Positions 1 through 8,385 of a stretch of DNA of 64,000 bases are shown piece by piece. Positions within the stretch are counted from its first letter, which is position 1. Every line of letters begins with the position of its first letter. The stretch lies in contig NZ_JAFBFA010000005.1 in the NCBI RefSeq assembly GCF_016909015.1, forward strand, positions 1 through 64,000. Reading direction: 5' to 3'. Below the pieces are notes generated by a model. It did not search any database, had not been told where the DNA came from, and saw nothing but the letters and a program-made list of their open reading frames with translations. This DNA is from Gracilibacillus alcaliphilus (lineage in GTDB: Bacteria; Bacillota; Bacilli; Bacillales; Amphibacillaceae). Position numbers and translations under genes: made by a program.

Positions 1-333
1 TTGGTGGATGATTGATTAAACTTGGTTAAGTATTTCAATCGTAGCATAGTCAATGGGACTTTTTGTGTACGAATTAATTATTTCATACACCAGAATGTAT
101 ATGATTTTTCATGCTTACATTCTTATTCAAGAATAGCTATGTCCAGCTCCTAATAGCAATTTTGCTGGATAAGAAAAAAGTTCCATATGAATTAATTACT
201 ATATAATGTAAATAAAAATAATCAGAAAGTTTAAAATTGGTGAAGTTTGGGTAATGTAAGGACTGGAGAAGTGAAATATGATAAAGAGAAGCCTTGTCAT
301 ATCCATCATACTAAGGATGAAAGGAGAACGAAT
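1..333. other. Gene-free left end with a truncated intergenic repeat
   Basis: No convincing coding sequence is seen. Positions 120-150 carry a sequence almost identical to 51111-51141 (the left edge of the palindromic repeat at 51.1 kb), then diverge; here the repeat is reduced to a small hairpin, CCAGC at 151 pairing with GCTGG near 174. An alternative upstream TTG start of the first gene at 247 is possible, but its ribosome-binding site is poor. Confidence 0.5.
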
Positions 334-789
334 ATGATTACATTACATCAGGTGCCGGTTGTACAAGCGCAGATGCTTATCCATAGGCCTATTTCCGAAG
401 TATTTGAAGCTTTAGTTGACCCGGAAATAACGACAAAATTTTGGTTTACCAAAAGCAGTGGTAAATTAGAAGAGGGAAAGCATATTACCTGGGCATGGGA
501 GATGTTTGACATCTCTGATACGTTATATGTCAAAACTTTAAAGAAGAATGAAGAAATTTTGATAGAATGGTCAGATGGAACCCAAGACCGATGGCTATTT
601 ACGTCAAAGCAGGGAAGCGGAACGGTTGTCACCATTATCAATTCGGGATTTACGGGTGAGGGAGATGACATGGTTCGTCATGCTATTGATTCCATGGGGG
701 GATTTACCATGGTGCTTTGTGGGATGAAGGCTTGGCTTGAACATCAGATAGCATTAAATCTTGTGCTGGATGGAAAGCCAGCGGAATAA
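334..789 (+). CDS. SRPBCC/AHSA1-family START-like domain protein
   Basis: A 151-residue protein of the activator-of-Hsp90-ATPase-like (AHSA1, SRPBCC) family. The N-terminal part has the family pattern of a strand followed by 'PISEVFEALVDPE' and 'FWFTKSSG', and the C-terminal helix 'GGFTMVLCGMKAWLEH' closes the hydrophobic cavity of this fold. Such proteins bind small hydrophobic ligands; the ligand cannot be deduced. I chose ATG 334 because AAGGAG lies at 321-326 at good spacing; the reading frame stays open further upstream to a TTG at 247 without a good ribosome-binding site. It appears monocistronic and ends at a bidirectional terminator shared with tlp. Confidence 0.8.
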   Translation: MITLHQVPVVQAQMLIHRPISEVFEALVDPEITTKFWFTKSSGKLEEGKHITWAWEMFDISDTLYVKTLKKNEEILIEWSDGTQDRWLFTSKQGSGTVVTIINSGFTGEGDDMVRHAIDSMGGFTMVLCGMKAWLEHQIALNLVLDGKPAE

Positions 790-837
790 TAACTAGTTAT
801 GTGATAAATGATCCAGAGGACTTCACATATGACAATA

Positions 838-874
838 AACCCTCACGATGACAGATGACTGTCTTGTGAGGGTT
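838..874. terminator. Bidirectional terminator between the START-domain gene and tlp
   Basis: Inverted repeat AACCCTCAC (838-846) and GTGAGGGTT (866-874), nine perfect pairs. It separates two convergent genes. The U-run is weak on both strands, so efficiency is uncertain. Confidence 0.6.
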
Positions 875-878
875 GGTG

Positions 879-1103
879 TTATTCTTGACCTGCTTCGTCT
901 TTTATTTCTGCCCGCAGTCCTTCGATACTTTCCTGCCGTCTTTTATTCTTCGCTTCGATAGCTTGTTTATCTTCGGAACTCATTTCGTCCGCATGGGCTT
1001 TCACAAAATCTTCAGCTTCATTCATATTCTGCAGAGTGTGACCGATAGTGTTCTGAATTTTTTCAGCATTATCAGAACGGTCATCTGGTTTTGGCTTTGT
1101 CAT
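879..1103 (-). CDS. tlp: Small acid-soluble spore protein Tlp
   Basis: A 74-residue, highly charged protein starting 'MTKPKPDDRSDN', the signature N-terminus of the Tlp family of small acid-soluble spore proteins, and ending in a charged helix ('RRQESIEGLRAEIKDEAGQE'). Tlp is made in the forespore late in sporulation. The start at 1103 is fixed by a strong AAGGAGG site on the minus strand; the frame is open further upstream but without a ribosome-binding site. Its presence is the clearest sign in this window that the organism forms endospores. Expected control is by the forespore sigma factor G; I did not identify its promoter with confidence. Confidence 0.9.
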   Translation of the reverse strand: MTKPKPDDRSDNAEKIQNTIGHTLQNMNEAEDFVKAHADEMSSEDKQAIEAKNKRRQESIEGLRAEIKDEAGQE

Positions 1104-1300
1104 TCGTATTCCTCCTTTTCGTTCATTTCCTCGTATAGTATGTCGAAATGCCTCCTTTTTATACATCTTATAAGAATCTCCTTTTACTAAAAAATACCTT
1201 TGATATTTTTTTCAATAATTAACAAACTAAATGATGATTTAATCAGGAAAAATTGATGACAGTAGGCGATGTTATCTTGTGATGGAAGAAGGAGCAGCTG

Positions 1301-1849
1301 ATGAGAAACTATTTATTACGAGTGTGGAATGTGGTGGATCCGATTTACTATGCATGTTCTCGTTTGCATTATGTAGTAGAAAATCAAGCAGATGATAATA
1401 GAACTTTATTTCGAGTGAGGATGACAACGTATCAAGGCCGTGAAGTTAAGCTTCAAGATGGTACGATTATTCGAAAACATGATCTGCTGCTAAAAATACA
1501 TTTGCATAATGTGCGGATGTTAAATGATTTACAAATGATCAATAATGAAACGAAAAGGGCTCTCTATACTTACCAAAAAGTGAAACAAGCACTGCCGCGA
1601 TTGGCTTATTATGTGAAAGTTCACCCCAAAAGCAGTCAAATAAAAGGGGTTGTTGGGATTACCTCATTAAATAAAGGTGCGAACAGGCTGGGGTTTGAAG
1701 CATTTCCCATTGAAAACACCTATTATCGCACCTACAAAAAGTTATCGTTTTTATTGATACATTTTATTGCAAATACAAAGCGAAAAGATCCTGTCTATTT
1801 ATTTATGTCTAAAGATATATTGATAAATAAATATCGTTCTTCTATTTGA
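1301..1849 (+). CDS. YkoP-like protein of unknown function
   Basis: A basic 182-residue protein starting 'MRNYLLRVWNVVDPIYY', which resembles the YkoP family of Bacillus; no catalytic motif is evident and I cannot assign a biochemical role. The start is supported by AAGGAG at 1289-1294. Its last 8 bases overlap the 3' end of the convergent metallophosphoesterase gene. In B. subtilis ykoP is, from memory, a neighbour of a YkoQ-type metallophosphoesterase and the YkoN glycosyltransferase, and the same three families sit together here although in different orientations. That association suggests a shared envelope or lipid job, which is inference. Confidence 0.6.
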   Translation: MRNYLLRVWNVVDPIYYACSRLHYVVENQADDNRTLFRVRMTTYQGREVKLQDGTIIRKHDLLLKIHLHNVRMLNDLQMINNETKRALYTYQKVKQALPRLAYYVKVHPKSSQIKGVVGITSLNKGANRLGFEAFPIENTYYRTYKKLSFLLIHFIANTKRKDPVYLFMSKDILINKYRSSI

Positions 1850-2660
1850 TCAGCATGTTATGAAAGGTGATCTCAGGCCTGCTGCCGATCCGGATATTGA
1901 TTCCTGTTTGTCCAAGTCCTTCACTAATATAGAATGGGGCATTATTGTGCGTATGCAGTCCTTTTATCATATTTCTTCGTGCCAGTTGTCCCATGCTAAC
2001 TAAATGATAGGCTTTCGGGTAGCATATTTGACCGCCGTGAAAATGCCCTGCCAATAAATAGTCAAACGTGTAATGTTCCATTTCAAGCACAACGGTAGGG
2101 TCATGTGTTAACACAAGTTTGGTTCCATGATCAATATTATTAAAGGCGGCTGCTAGGTCACTCCGATTGGTACTGTAGTCATCAATACCGATAATATGAA
2201 TGGACTGGCCATTGATTGTGATGGTTTCACTTTCATTTTGGAGAACATGACAGCCGAATTGAATGAGCAGATCTTTTAGTTTGCGAAAATCCTGCTCCTT
2301 TAGAACGTAATCATGGTTTCCAAACACGGCATATATGCCATGTTTAGGCTGCATCCCCTGCAATACTTTTAAATAGGGGATAAGTTTTGGAATGGTCTTT
2401 TTACGATCTAGGAAATCGCCCGTTAATGCAATCATATCAGGTGTTTCATCCGCCAGTTTTTTCTCCAGTTCAAGAGGAGTTATAGAAATATTTTCTAAAT
2501 GTAAGTCAGTTAGATGAAGAATAGAAAGTGTTGTGTCATTTAAGGTGTTTTCCGCCTCTATTTTCACTTTATTTATCTTTATATCTTTTGTATTGGTATA
2601 AGCTTTATAGATTAAGATGCTGCCGGTGATGAATAGTAATACGATCAAAATATAGGTCAT
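1842..2660 (-). CDS. Membrane-anchored calcineurin-like metallophosphoesterase (YkoQ/YkuE type)
   Basis: A 272-residue protein with one N-terminal transmembrane segment (about residues 2-20) and the full set of metallophosphoesterase motifs: D-x-H in 'LTDLHLE', GDxxD in 'GDFLDR', 'GNHD', and the C-terminal 'GHFHGGQ'. The fold binds two metal ions and hydrolyses phosphomono- or diesters; homologues act on lipid-linked pyrophosphates or unknown envelope substrates. The start at 2660 follows a good GGAGAGGAG site; a TTG 18 bases upstream lies within that site and is rejected. It is divergent from the glycosyltransferase gene at 2762. Confidence 0.85.
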   Translation of the reverse strand: MTYILIVLLFITGSILIYKAYTNTKDIKINKVKIEAENTLNDTTLSILHLTDLHLENISITPLELEKKLADETPDMIALTGDFLDRKKTIPKLIPYLKVLQGMQPKHGIYAVFGNHDYVLKEQDFRKLKDLLIQFGCHVLQNESETITINGQSIHIIGIDDYSTNRSDLAAAFNNIDHGTKLVLTHDPTVVLEMEHYTFDYLLAGHFHGGQICYPKAYHLVSMGQLARRNMIKGLHTHNNAPFYISEGLGQTGINIRIGSRPEITFHNMLIK

Positions 2661-2761
2661 GGTATCGCTCCTCTCCAATTAGGAGTATAACATTGCCGTG
2701 CAGGTTATTTCATTGGTAATTGCAGGATATAAGTAGCATCGAGAAGCGGAGGTTTTTAGAA

Positions 2762-3871
2762 ATGAAAGATAACCAAAAAGCATTATTTTTACCTTTTATG
2801 CAAATCCCTACAGGACACCATCATGTGGCTGATGCTTTAATGGAGGCATTTCAGAAGATGAATCACACCATTCCTTGTCAAAAAGTCGATATTTTATCTT
2901 ATAGTTATGGCAGAATAGAATGCCTCGTTTCTTCTACTTATTTGTTTTGGATTAAACAGATTCCACAGTCCTATAATTGGCTGTATGATCAGCTTGCCTA
3001 CAAGCAAGTCTCAAAAAGAAACAGACAGCTTCTATATGAGGCAATATTTACTTACTTTTTTAAACGGCTGATAAGGGAAACAGAGCCTGCCATCCTCTTC
3101 TGTACACATTCCTTACCATCTCATCTTGCAAGCAGACTAAAAAGAAATAGAAAACTAGCTGCAGTTACGGTAAATGTCTATACCGATTATTTTGTCAATC
3201 GGGTATGGGGGATTGACGGGATAGACTATCATATCGTACCAACTGTACAAGTGAAGGCATTCTTAATGAGTCATGGTGTAAAAGAGGGGCATATTTTTGT
3301 TACTGGCATTCCTGTACACGAGGCATTTGTGCAAACAGCTTCTCTGCCAGAGGACAAGAGGAATATCACTGTTTTGGTCAGCGGCGGAAGTTTAGGAGTA
3401 GGGGAAATATATCAAATACTGTCCAATCGAAGTTCCCATAAAAATCTTCATTATTATGTATTATGCGGGAAGAATGAAAAATTGTATCAGCAGTTAGTAA
3501 GCAGGAGCGACCCCCATGTGACACCAATTCCATATCTGACTAGCAAACAAGAGATGAATCAATTATATGATAAAGTAGACGCAGTACTCACAAAGCCGGG
3601 CGGTGTAACGATTAGTGAATGTTTAAAAAAGAATAAAGCAGTGTTTATTTATCATGCTCTGCCCGGACAGGAAAAAATTAATTTAGAACAGCTGCAGGAA
3701 TTAGGAGTTGTTATCCCCATAAACACAGATCATGGATCAATAGAGGACCAAATTATCCGATATTTTTCCGATGAGGTCTGGCAAAAACAATATCAAAAAA
3801 ATATAACAGATTATCATAAGAACTTAGAGAAAAAATCGCTGACAGAGATACTGAAAGTAATGATGAGTTAG
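2762..3871 (+). CDS. MGDG-synthase/UgtP-like glycosyltransferase (GT28 fold)
   Basis: A 369-residue protein of the monogalactosyldiacylglycerol-synthase-like family. The N-terminal domain has 'IPTGHHHVADAL', a variant of the family's GxGH motif that contacts lipid and sugar-nucleotide. The C-terminal domain carries the nucleotide-sugar-binding stretch 'LTKPGGVTISE' and 'HALPGQEKINLE'. Such enzymes transfer hexose from UDP-sugar to diacylglycerol or a related membrane lipid. The ATG at 2762 follows GCGGAGG; an upstream in-frame ATG at 2720 lacks a site. The neighbouring metallophosphoesterase and YkoP-like genes suggest a small envelope-lipid cluster; the substrate is unknown. Confidence 0.75.
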   Translation: MKDNQKALFLPFMQIPTGHHHVADALMEAFQKMNHTIPCQKVDILSYSYGRIECLVSSTYLFWIKQIPQSYNWLYDQLAYKQVSKRNRQLLYEAIFTYFFKRLIRETEPAILFCTHSLPSHLASRLKRNRKLAAVTVNVYTDYFVNRVWGIDGIDYHIVPTVQVKAFLMSHGVKEGHIFVTGIPVHEAFVQTASLPEDKRNITVLVSGGSLGVGEIYQILSNRSSHKNLHYYVLCGKNEKLYQQLVSRSDPHVTPIPYLTSKQEMNQLYDKVDAVLTKPGGVTISECLKKNKAVFIYHALPGQEKINLEQLQELGVVIPINTDHGSIEDQIIRYFSDEVWQKQYQKNITDYHKNLEKKSLTEILKVMMS

Positions 3872-4008
3872 CTTTACCACGGTGCAACGGTTCTTGTAAG
3901 CATTCAAAGAAATGTAAATGGTGATAATGAACAATAAGCAGCCCTTACGGAAGATGAGAGAGGGGATAGCGACAGTTGTGAAAATAGTGGTGTCTCTCTC
4001 CAGCGTTT

Positions 4009-4017
4009 TGCTATAAT
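4009..4017 (+). promoter_or_regulatory. Extended -10 promoter before the NUDIX gene
   Basis: TGCTATAAT is a perfect extended -10 element. No good -35 is present 17 bases upstream, which fits extended -10 promoters. It lies 40 bases before the predicted start of the frameshifted NUDIX gene. Confidence 0.5.
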
Positions 4018-4056
4018 GGATATAATGCAAATCGTAAAGAATGAAGTGTAGACAGC

Positions 4057-4511
4057 GTGGGACGTTCGGAATTAGCTGTTTTTACCAATATGTGTATGAT
4101 CGAGAATGAGAAGGGACAAACTTTGGTTAAAGACAGAGTGAATGCTAATTGGCCGGGATTGCTTTTCCGGGGGGACATATAGAGAAAGGAGAATCTTTTC
4201 ACGATTCAGTCGTACGTGAGGTAGAAGAAGAAACAGGATTACGGATAAGCCATCCCATCTTATGCGGTACCAAACAATTTCAAACGAATGAAAATGAACG
4301 ATATGTGGTCTTACTGTATAAGACAAAGAAATTCTCTGGAGAATTGAAAAGTTCAGAGGAGGGAGAGGTGTTCTGGATTGAAAAACAAACGCTCACAGAT
4401 TATACGCTGGCAAGTGATTTTCTAGAGATGTATAAGGTGTTTATCGATGCTAGCATTTCGGAGTTTTACTATCAAAGACAAGAAGGTAAGTGGAATATCA
4501 GTTTGTTATAA
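4057..4511 (+). pseudogene. NUDIX hydrolase (8-oxo-dGTPase-like), single-base frameshift
   Basis: Two adjacent frames together give one NUDIX protein. From GTG 4057 the first frame reads 'MGRSELAVFTNMCMIENEKG' and reaches 'NWPG'; the second continues 'IAFPGGHIEKGES' and contains the NUDIX box GHIEKGESFHDS...REVEEETG. The junction at about 4155-4158 (CCGGGATT) lacks one base after the GGG run. NUDIX enzymes of this type hydrolyse oxidised nucleotides or other nucleoside diphosphate derivatives. If the frameshift is real, the downstream half, with the catalytic box, could be translated only from the TTG at 4149, which has no ribosome-binding site. A sequencing error is equally possible. Confidence 0.7.
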
Positions 4512-4647
4512 TAGGAGACTGGCAAATGAGTTACACCGAAATGAAGAGTGTCTGTGAAACATAGGATTGCAGCTAGTTTCACTTTATGAAATAAGATGTT
4601 CATCAGCGTAGATAGGACCGTAATTAATAATGGAAAGAGGAGATACG

Positions 4648-5283
4648 ATGAAACTGACAAGCCCAAAGATATCACCGGAATTAACATCGAAGCATTTTAG
4701 TGATATTTTCTATGAAGAAGATCCTGAATTAGAGATGTGTTTGGTGGAAGATTCTGAATTTACCAATGAAGCAGTAGATCGAGCACGAATATACAATACT
4801 GTCTTGAAGAATTGCCAATTCAATCATACTGATTTCTGCAATATTCAGCTGACAGATGTCCGTTTTGAGAATTGTGATTTATCGAATGTTAATTTGCGTG
4901 GCGCCTCGATCCATCGGGTCGAATTTATTAACTGTAAATTACTTGGAAGTGATTTTACGGAATCTTCACTTGGGAATGTGAAATTTGAGCAATCTATCTT
5001 AAATATGGTGGCATTCGGCGATTCAAAGCTGGAAAAAGTGTTATTTCAAGAATCTGTTTTGCACCATGCAGATTTCTATGATTGCACATTCAAAAAGATC
5101 GGATTTGAACAATGTGATCTCAATGAAGCAAACTTTGAGCAAACAGCTTTAAAAGACGTTGACCTTAGCACATCTAAGTTTGATCGGCTTACTGTGTCTA
5201 TCGCTGATTTAAATGGCTGTAAAGTATCCTCTGCTCAAGCAGTTCAGCTGGCCTCTTTAATGGGAGTGGTTGTTAAAGATTAG
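4648..5283 (+). CDS. Pentapeptide-repeat protein (Qnr-like)
   Basis: A 211-residue protein made of tandem A(D/N)LXX-type pentapeptides from about residue 50 to 190, for example 'CDLSNVNLRGASI' and 'CDLNEANFEQTAL', which form a right-handed quadrilateral beta helix. The C-terminus ('AQAVQLASLMGVVV') resembles the dimerisation end of Qnr proteins, which protect DNA gyrase from quinolones, and the length is close to Qnr (about 215). Many chromosomal pentapeptide proteins have no known role, so gyrase protection is only a possibility. AGAGGAG at 4635-4641 sets the ATG at 4648; an ATG 18 bases earlier overlaps that site. Confidence 0.8.
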   Translation: MKLTSPKISPELTSKHFSDIFYEEDPELEMCLVEDSEFTNEAVDRARIYNTVLKNCQFNHTDFCNIQLTDVRFENCDLSNVNLRGASIHRVEFINCKLLGSDFTESSLGNVKFEQSILNMVAFGDSKLEKVLFQESVLHHADFYDCTFKKIGFEQCDLNEANFEQTALKDVDLSTSKFDRLTVSIADLNGCKVSSAQAVQLASLMGVVVKD

Positions 5284-5331
5284 TAGGAAACAAACCTGCT
5301 ACAGTATATTTCCATTAAAAGGAGGGGACTC

Positions 5332-5937
5332 ATGCTGAAGGAGAAATTACAGCAATTCTTCTTAGATCGGCTGGCTTTTTCTACAATGACATATCCTGCT
5401 TTTACAAATGATATGTATGATGACTTTGAAAAAGCCTATCACCAGTTGCAAACAGGTGAATCAGAAAGTTATCAGGGTGCTTATCCCCTGCACTTCTTTT
5501 TATACTATATTATCGAGAATAAAAATTGTCTGGTACATGGCTCTAAACAACCTAATATAGGAATGTTTGAACCGAGGGAACAGACATTAGCCAATGGTAC
5601 GCCGGTAACAGCAATCTTTGCCTCATCAGATGGTCTGTGGTCTTTATTCTTTGCGGTGATTAACCGAACAGCATACAAAGGAACCTTAAAAAACCTTTGT
5701 GTGCTGACAGAGAAAAAAAGATATTATTATTTTTCCCTTAACCGAGACTGGTCAGGAGAGTTATGGAGTGAGGGGACTATTTATATACTGCCAAGGGCTG
5801 CTTTTATTCAAGGTGGATCAAAAGCAGAGTGGATTGCTGAACAGCCATTACCGCCTATTGCCAAACTAAAAGTAACACCTGATGATTTTATTTTTCGTTC
5901 CATCATGAAGGGTTTGTTTAGACGTGATAAAAAGTAA
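5332..5937 (+). CDS. Conserved hypothetical protein
   Basis: A 201-residue soluble protein I do not recognise. No signal peptide, membrane segment or catalytic motif is visible. The central part ('NCLVHGSKQPNIGMFEPR', 'IFASSDGLWSLFFAVINR') is rich in aromatic residues and could form an ADP-ribosylation-like or lipase-like beta-rich core, but I would not assign one. The start follows a very strong AAAAGGAGGGG site. It lies 48 bases after the pentapeptide gene on the same strand and may be cotranscribed; a strong terminator follows at 5972. Confidence 0.65.
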   Translation: MLKEKLQQFFLDRLAFSTMTYPAFTNDMYDDFEKAYHQLQTGESESYQGAYPLHFFLYYIIENKNCLVHGSKQPNIGMFEPREQTLANGTPVTAIFASSDGLWSLFFAVINRTAYKGTLKNLCVLTEKKRYYYFSLNRDWSGELWSEGTIYILPRAAFIQGGSKAEWIAEQPLPPIAKLKVTPDDFIFRSIMKGLFRRDKK

Positions 5938-5971
5938 AATACTCTATACTAGATAGATGTAAACTTTACAG

Positions 5972-6009
5972 GGCTGCATGTGGTTAATAACAACCACAGC
6001 AGCTTTTTT
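5972..6009 (+). terminator. Intrinsic terminator
   Basis: GCTGC and TGTGGTT pair with AACCACA and GCAGC around a short loop, followed by a run of seven T. It ends the pentapeptide/hypothetical unit. The remaining 230 bases to the AraC gene show no coding capacity. Confidence 0.85.
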
Positions 6010-6241
6010 TAAGATTGGATTACGGTGTTTCGCAGCTTGTGGTTGCGGATAAAGAAAGCGATTTCCCGGAACGGATATCGGTAGCAATAGATGAAACATA
6101 GCTAAGGAGGCTGTTTGTTTATCAGCTTGCTTTATGAAAAAAAGAATGGTATCAACAAATTAACATGGCTGAAATCGCAACATCATACAAGAAAATAGTT
6201 AGTAACCATGATACAGTTATAGCGATAAGGAGGGGAATGGG

Positions 6242-7069
6242 ATGGTACAAGAAGTGCGAACAGTTTATTTGGATCCAGACTTAAATATGGAGGCCTATCG
6301 TTTTAAAGGGATTATGCAGAAATTCCCTGCCCATTTTCATGAATATTACGTGATAGGTTTTATCGAAGAAGGCCAGCGTTATTTAGTTTGCCAAGGAGAA
6401 GAATATATTATCAATCCAGGGGATGTATTGATATTTAATCCATATGATATACACAGCTGTGAACAGATAGATGGCAAAACGTTAGATTATCGCTGTCTAA
6501 ACATAACAGCAGATGTGATGAAAAAGTTCATGTATGAAATCCAAGGAAACGAAATCCTGCCTCACTTTCAACAAAATGTATTAGCAGCCAGTAAATTGGC
6601 ACCTAGTCTAAGGGAATTGCATATGACAATCTCCCAAGAAGAGAAAGAAATGAAGAAAGAGGAGCTGTTTTTATATTTGCTGGAAGAGTTGATTCAAACA
6701 AATTCCAACTTGCCCATTTTGCCGCCTGCTTCAGAACCGTCTTATCCAATTAAGGTTGTTTGTGCCTATTTAGAAGAACATTATACCCAAACCATCACCT
6801 TAGAGGAACTGAGTAACCTGACAGGCTGGAGCAAGTATCATCTGTTAAGGTCGTTTACTCAACAAAAAGGAATCTCTCCTTATAATTACTTGGAAACTAT
6901 TCGCATTCACCATGCCAAAAAAATGTTAGAGCAAGGGACAAAACCGGTTGAAGTCAGTTTCTTGGCAGGTTTTAGTGATCAAAGCCATTTAACAAAGTTT
7001 TTCAAAAGGATGATCGGGGTGACCCCGAAACAATATATGAAAATTTATCAAAGTAAAGGAGATATCTAA
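6242..7069 (+). CDS. AraC-family transcriptional regulator with cupin sensor domain
   Basis: A 275-residue regulator. Residues 1-110 form an AraC-type cupin ('HFHEYYVIGFIEEG', 'PGDVLIFNPYDIHSCE') that binds a small ligand. Residues about 170-270 hold two helix-turn-helix motifs: 'ITLEELSNLTGWSKYHLLRSF' region and the family signature ending 'FSDQSHLTKFFKRMIGVTPKQY'. It starts after GGAGGGG and is followed, one base after its stop, by the DUF2000 gene and then a LysE exporter. The order regulator, DUF2000, exporter is a recurring Bacillus arrangement, so it probably activates the two downstream genes in response to an amino acid or similar solute. Confidence 0.9.
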   Translation: MVQEVRTVYLDPDLNMEAYRFKGIMQKFPAHFHEYYVIGFIEEGQRYLVCQGEEYIINPGDVLIFNPYDIHSCEQIDGKTLDYRCLNITADVMKKFMYEIQGNEILPHFQQNVLAASKLAPSLRELHMTISQEEKEMKKEELFLYLLEELIQTNSNLPILPPASEPSYPIKVVCAYLEEHYTQTITLEELSNLTGWSKYHLLRSFTQQKGISPYNYLETIRIHHAKKMLEQGTKPVEVSFLAGFSDQSHLTKFFKRMIGVTPKQYMKIYQSKGDI

Positions 7070-7070
7070 C

Positions 7071-7490
7071 GTGTCTAACGAAGCGAAATGTGTGATGGTG
7101 ATTGATGATCAGCTTCCATTAGGACTGATTGCTAATACATCGGCTATCTTAGGAATCACATTAGGAAAGTATATTCCTAAATTGGCAGGAAGCAGTGTTA
7201 CCGATCGCTCTGGCGTGGAGCATATAGGGATTGTAAAGACACCAGTTCCGATCTTAAAGGGAAATACAGAGCTGCTCCGGCAATTAAGAGAAAAAGGACT
7301 TCATGAAGCTTTTGCTGATTTGATCATGGTTGATTTTTCAGATGTGGCACAAAACTGTAAAACCTATCAAGAATACATAACAAAACTGCAGCAGACATCA
7401 AAAGAAGACTATCAATATCTAGGACTGGCTATCTATGGGGAAAAGAAAAAGATTAATCATTTAACAGGGGATCTTCCTTTGTTAAGGTAG
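7071..7490 (+). CDS. DUF2000-family protein
   Basis: A 139-residue protein of the DUF2000 family (peptidyl-tRNA-hydrolase-like fold), recognisable from 'KCVMVIDDQLPLGLIANTSA' and the following 'LGITLGKYIPKL'. The biochemical function of this family is not established. It starts with GTG one base after the AraC stop, with AAAGGAG inside the end of the AraC gene, so translation is coupled. The gene is followed after 26 bases by a LysE-type exporter, suggesting the protein modifies or senses the exported compound. Confidence 0.75.
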   Translation: MSNEAKCVMVIDDQLPLGLIANTSAILGITLGKYIPKLAGSSVTDRSGVEHIGIVKTPVPILKGNTELLRQLREKGLHEAFADLIMVDFSDVAQNCKTYQEYITKLQQTSKEDYQYLGLAIYGEKKKINHLTGDLPLLR

Positions 7491-7516
7491 ACTAACTCAC
7501 GGAAAGAGGGTTTGAG

Positions 7517-8143
7517 ATGGATAATTTATTTGCTTTTATCTTGATGGCCTTAATGATGTCCATGCTGCCTGGGGCAGATACCGTATTGATTATGAAAAAT
7601 ACAATCAGCTATGGTGCAAAGGCCGGAAGATATACAATATTGGGGATGGCGACAGGTCTAACTTTTTGGACAGGAGTTGCTGTACTGGGTTTATCGGTTG
7701 TTATTGCCCAGTCAGTTCTGCTTTTTACTATTATTAAATATTTAGGGGCAGCTTATCTGGTTTATTTAGGCATAAGAGCTTTTTTTACACAAGGAACTCT
7801 GGCCTTAAATGCTGTGAAAGAAGACAAAACAGCTGCTGATCAGACAATCCATTATAAAGAATCCTATCTGCAAGGGACGATCAGTAATATACTAAATCCT
7901 AAAACCGTATTAGTATATATTACCTTTATGCCTCCATTTATTGATATGAGCGGAAATATCAATCAGCAGCTGATTACTTTAGGGCTTATCCTTACTCTTA
8001 TCGCAGTGGGCTGGTTTTTGATCTTAGTCTATTGCTTAGATCATGCGAAGAAATGGCTGCAACAGCCTGTCTTCCAAAAAATGCTTCAAAAATTAACGGG
8101 TGTACTGTTGATTGGATTTGGTGTAAAGACAGTGATGGAATAA
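7517..8143 (+). CDS. LysE/RhtB-family amino acid exporter
   Basis: A 208-residue membrane protein with about six transmembrane helices and the LysE/RhtB signature at the N-terminus ('MLPGADTVLIMKNTISYGAKAGR') and 'NILNPKTVLVYITFMPPF' in the middle. Members export amino acids or their derivatives, driven by the proton gradient. It is the last gene of the AraC-DUF2000-LysE unit; substrate unknown. The ATG follows AAAGAGGG at adequate spacing. Confidence 0.88.
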   Translation: MDNLFAFILMALMMSMLPGADTVLIMKNTISYGAKAGRYTILGMATGLTFWTGVAVLGLSVVIAQSVLLFTIIKYLGAAYLVYLGIRAFFTQGTLALNAVKEDKTAADQTIHYKESYLQGTISNILNPKTVLVYITFMPPFIDMSGNINQQLITLGLILTLIAVGWFLILVYCLDHAKKWLQQPVFQKMLQKLTGVLLIGFGVKTVME

Positions 8144-8204
8144 ATGGGGCTTACAGTAGTGAAGTCTTGCTTAATGCAGGAGAACTGCTCATGCATCAGC
8201 GGTT

Positions 8205-8318
8205 TTATACAATATCAAAACCAATATTATCCATTTTTTGCTCGCGTGTTTGTGCCATAGCGTCATGAACCGTCACCACACGAAAGTCTTTTTCACTAGC
8301 CCCATATACCGATGTCAT
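8205..8318 (-). pseudogene. Possible remnant of a cysteine hydrolase (isochorismatase-like) gene
   Basis: A 37-codon minus-strand frame reads 'MTSVYGASEKDFRVVTVHDA' then 'MAQTREQKMDNIGFDIV' and stops. The stretch resembles the segment after the catalytic cysteine in isochorismatase-family hydrolases, where a small residue run is followed by '(F/Y)xVxxVxDA'. No start signal or upstream body of the gene exists, so this would be a decayed 3' remnant. The assignment is weak. Confidence 0.3.
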
Positions 8319-8352
8319 CGGCAGTTGTCTGGGTGAATAAACGCTTATAAAA

Positions 8353-8385
8353 AAGCTGAAACAATGTCTTCTATCGTTTCAGCTT
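8353..8385 (-). terminator. Intrinsic terminator overlapping the acetyltransferase stop codon
   Basis: AAGCTGAAAC (8353-8362) pairs with GTTTCAGCTT (8376-8385), ten perfect pairs, with a T-run on the minus strand. The TGA stop of the acetyltransferase (8379-8381) lies inside the stem. Confidence 0.85.
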
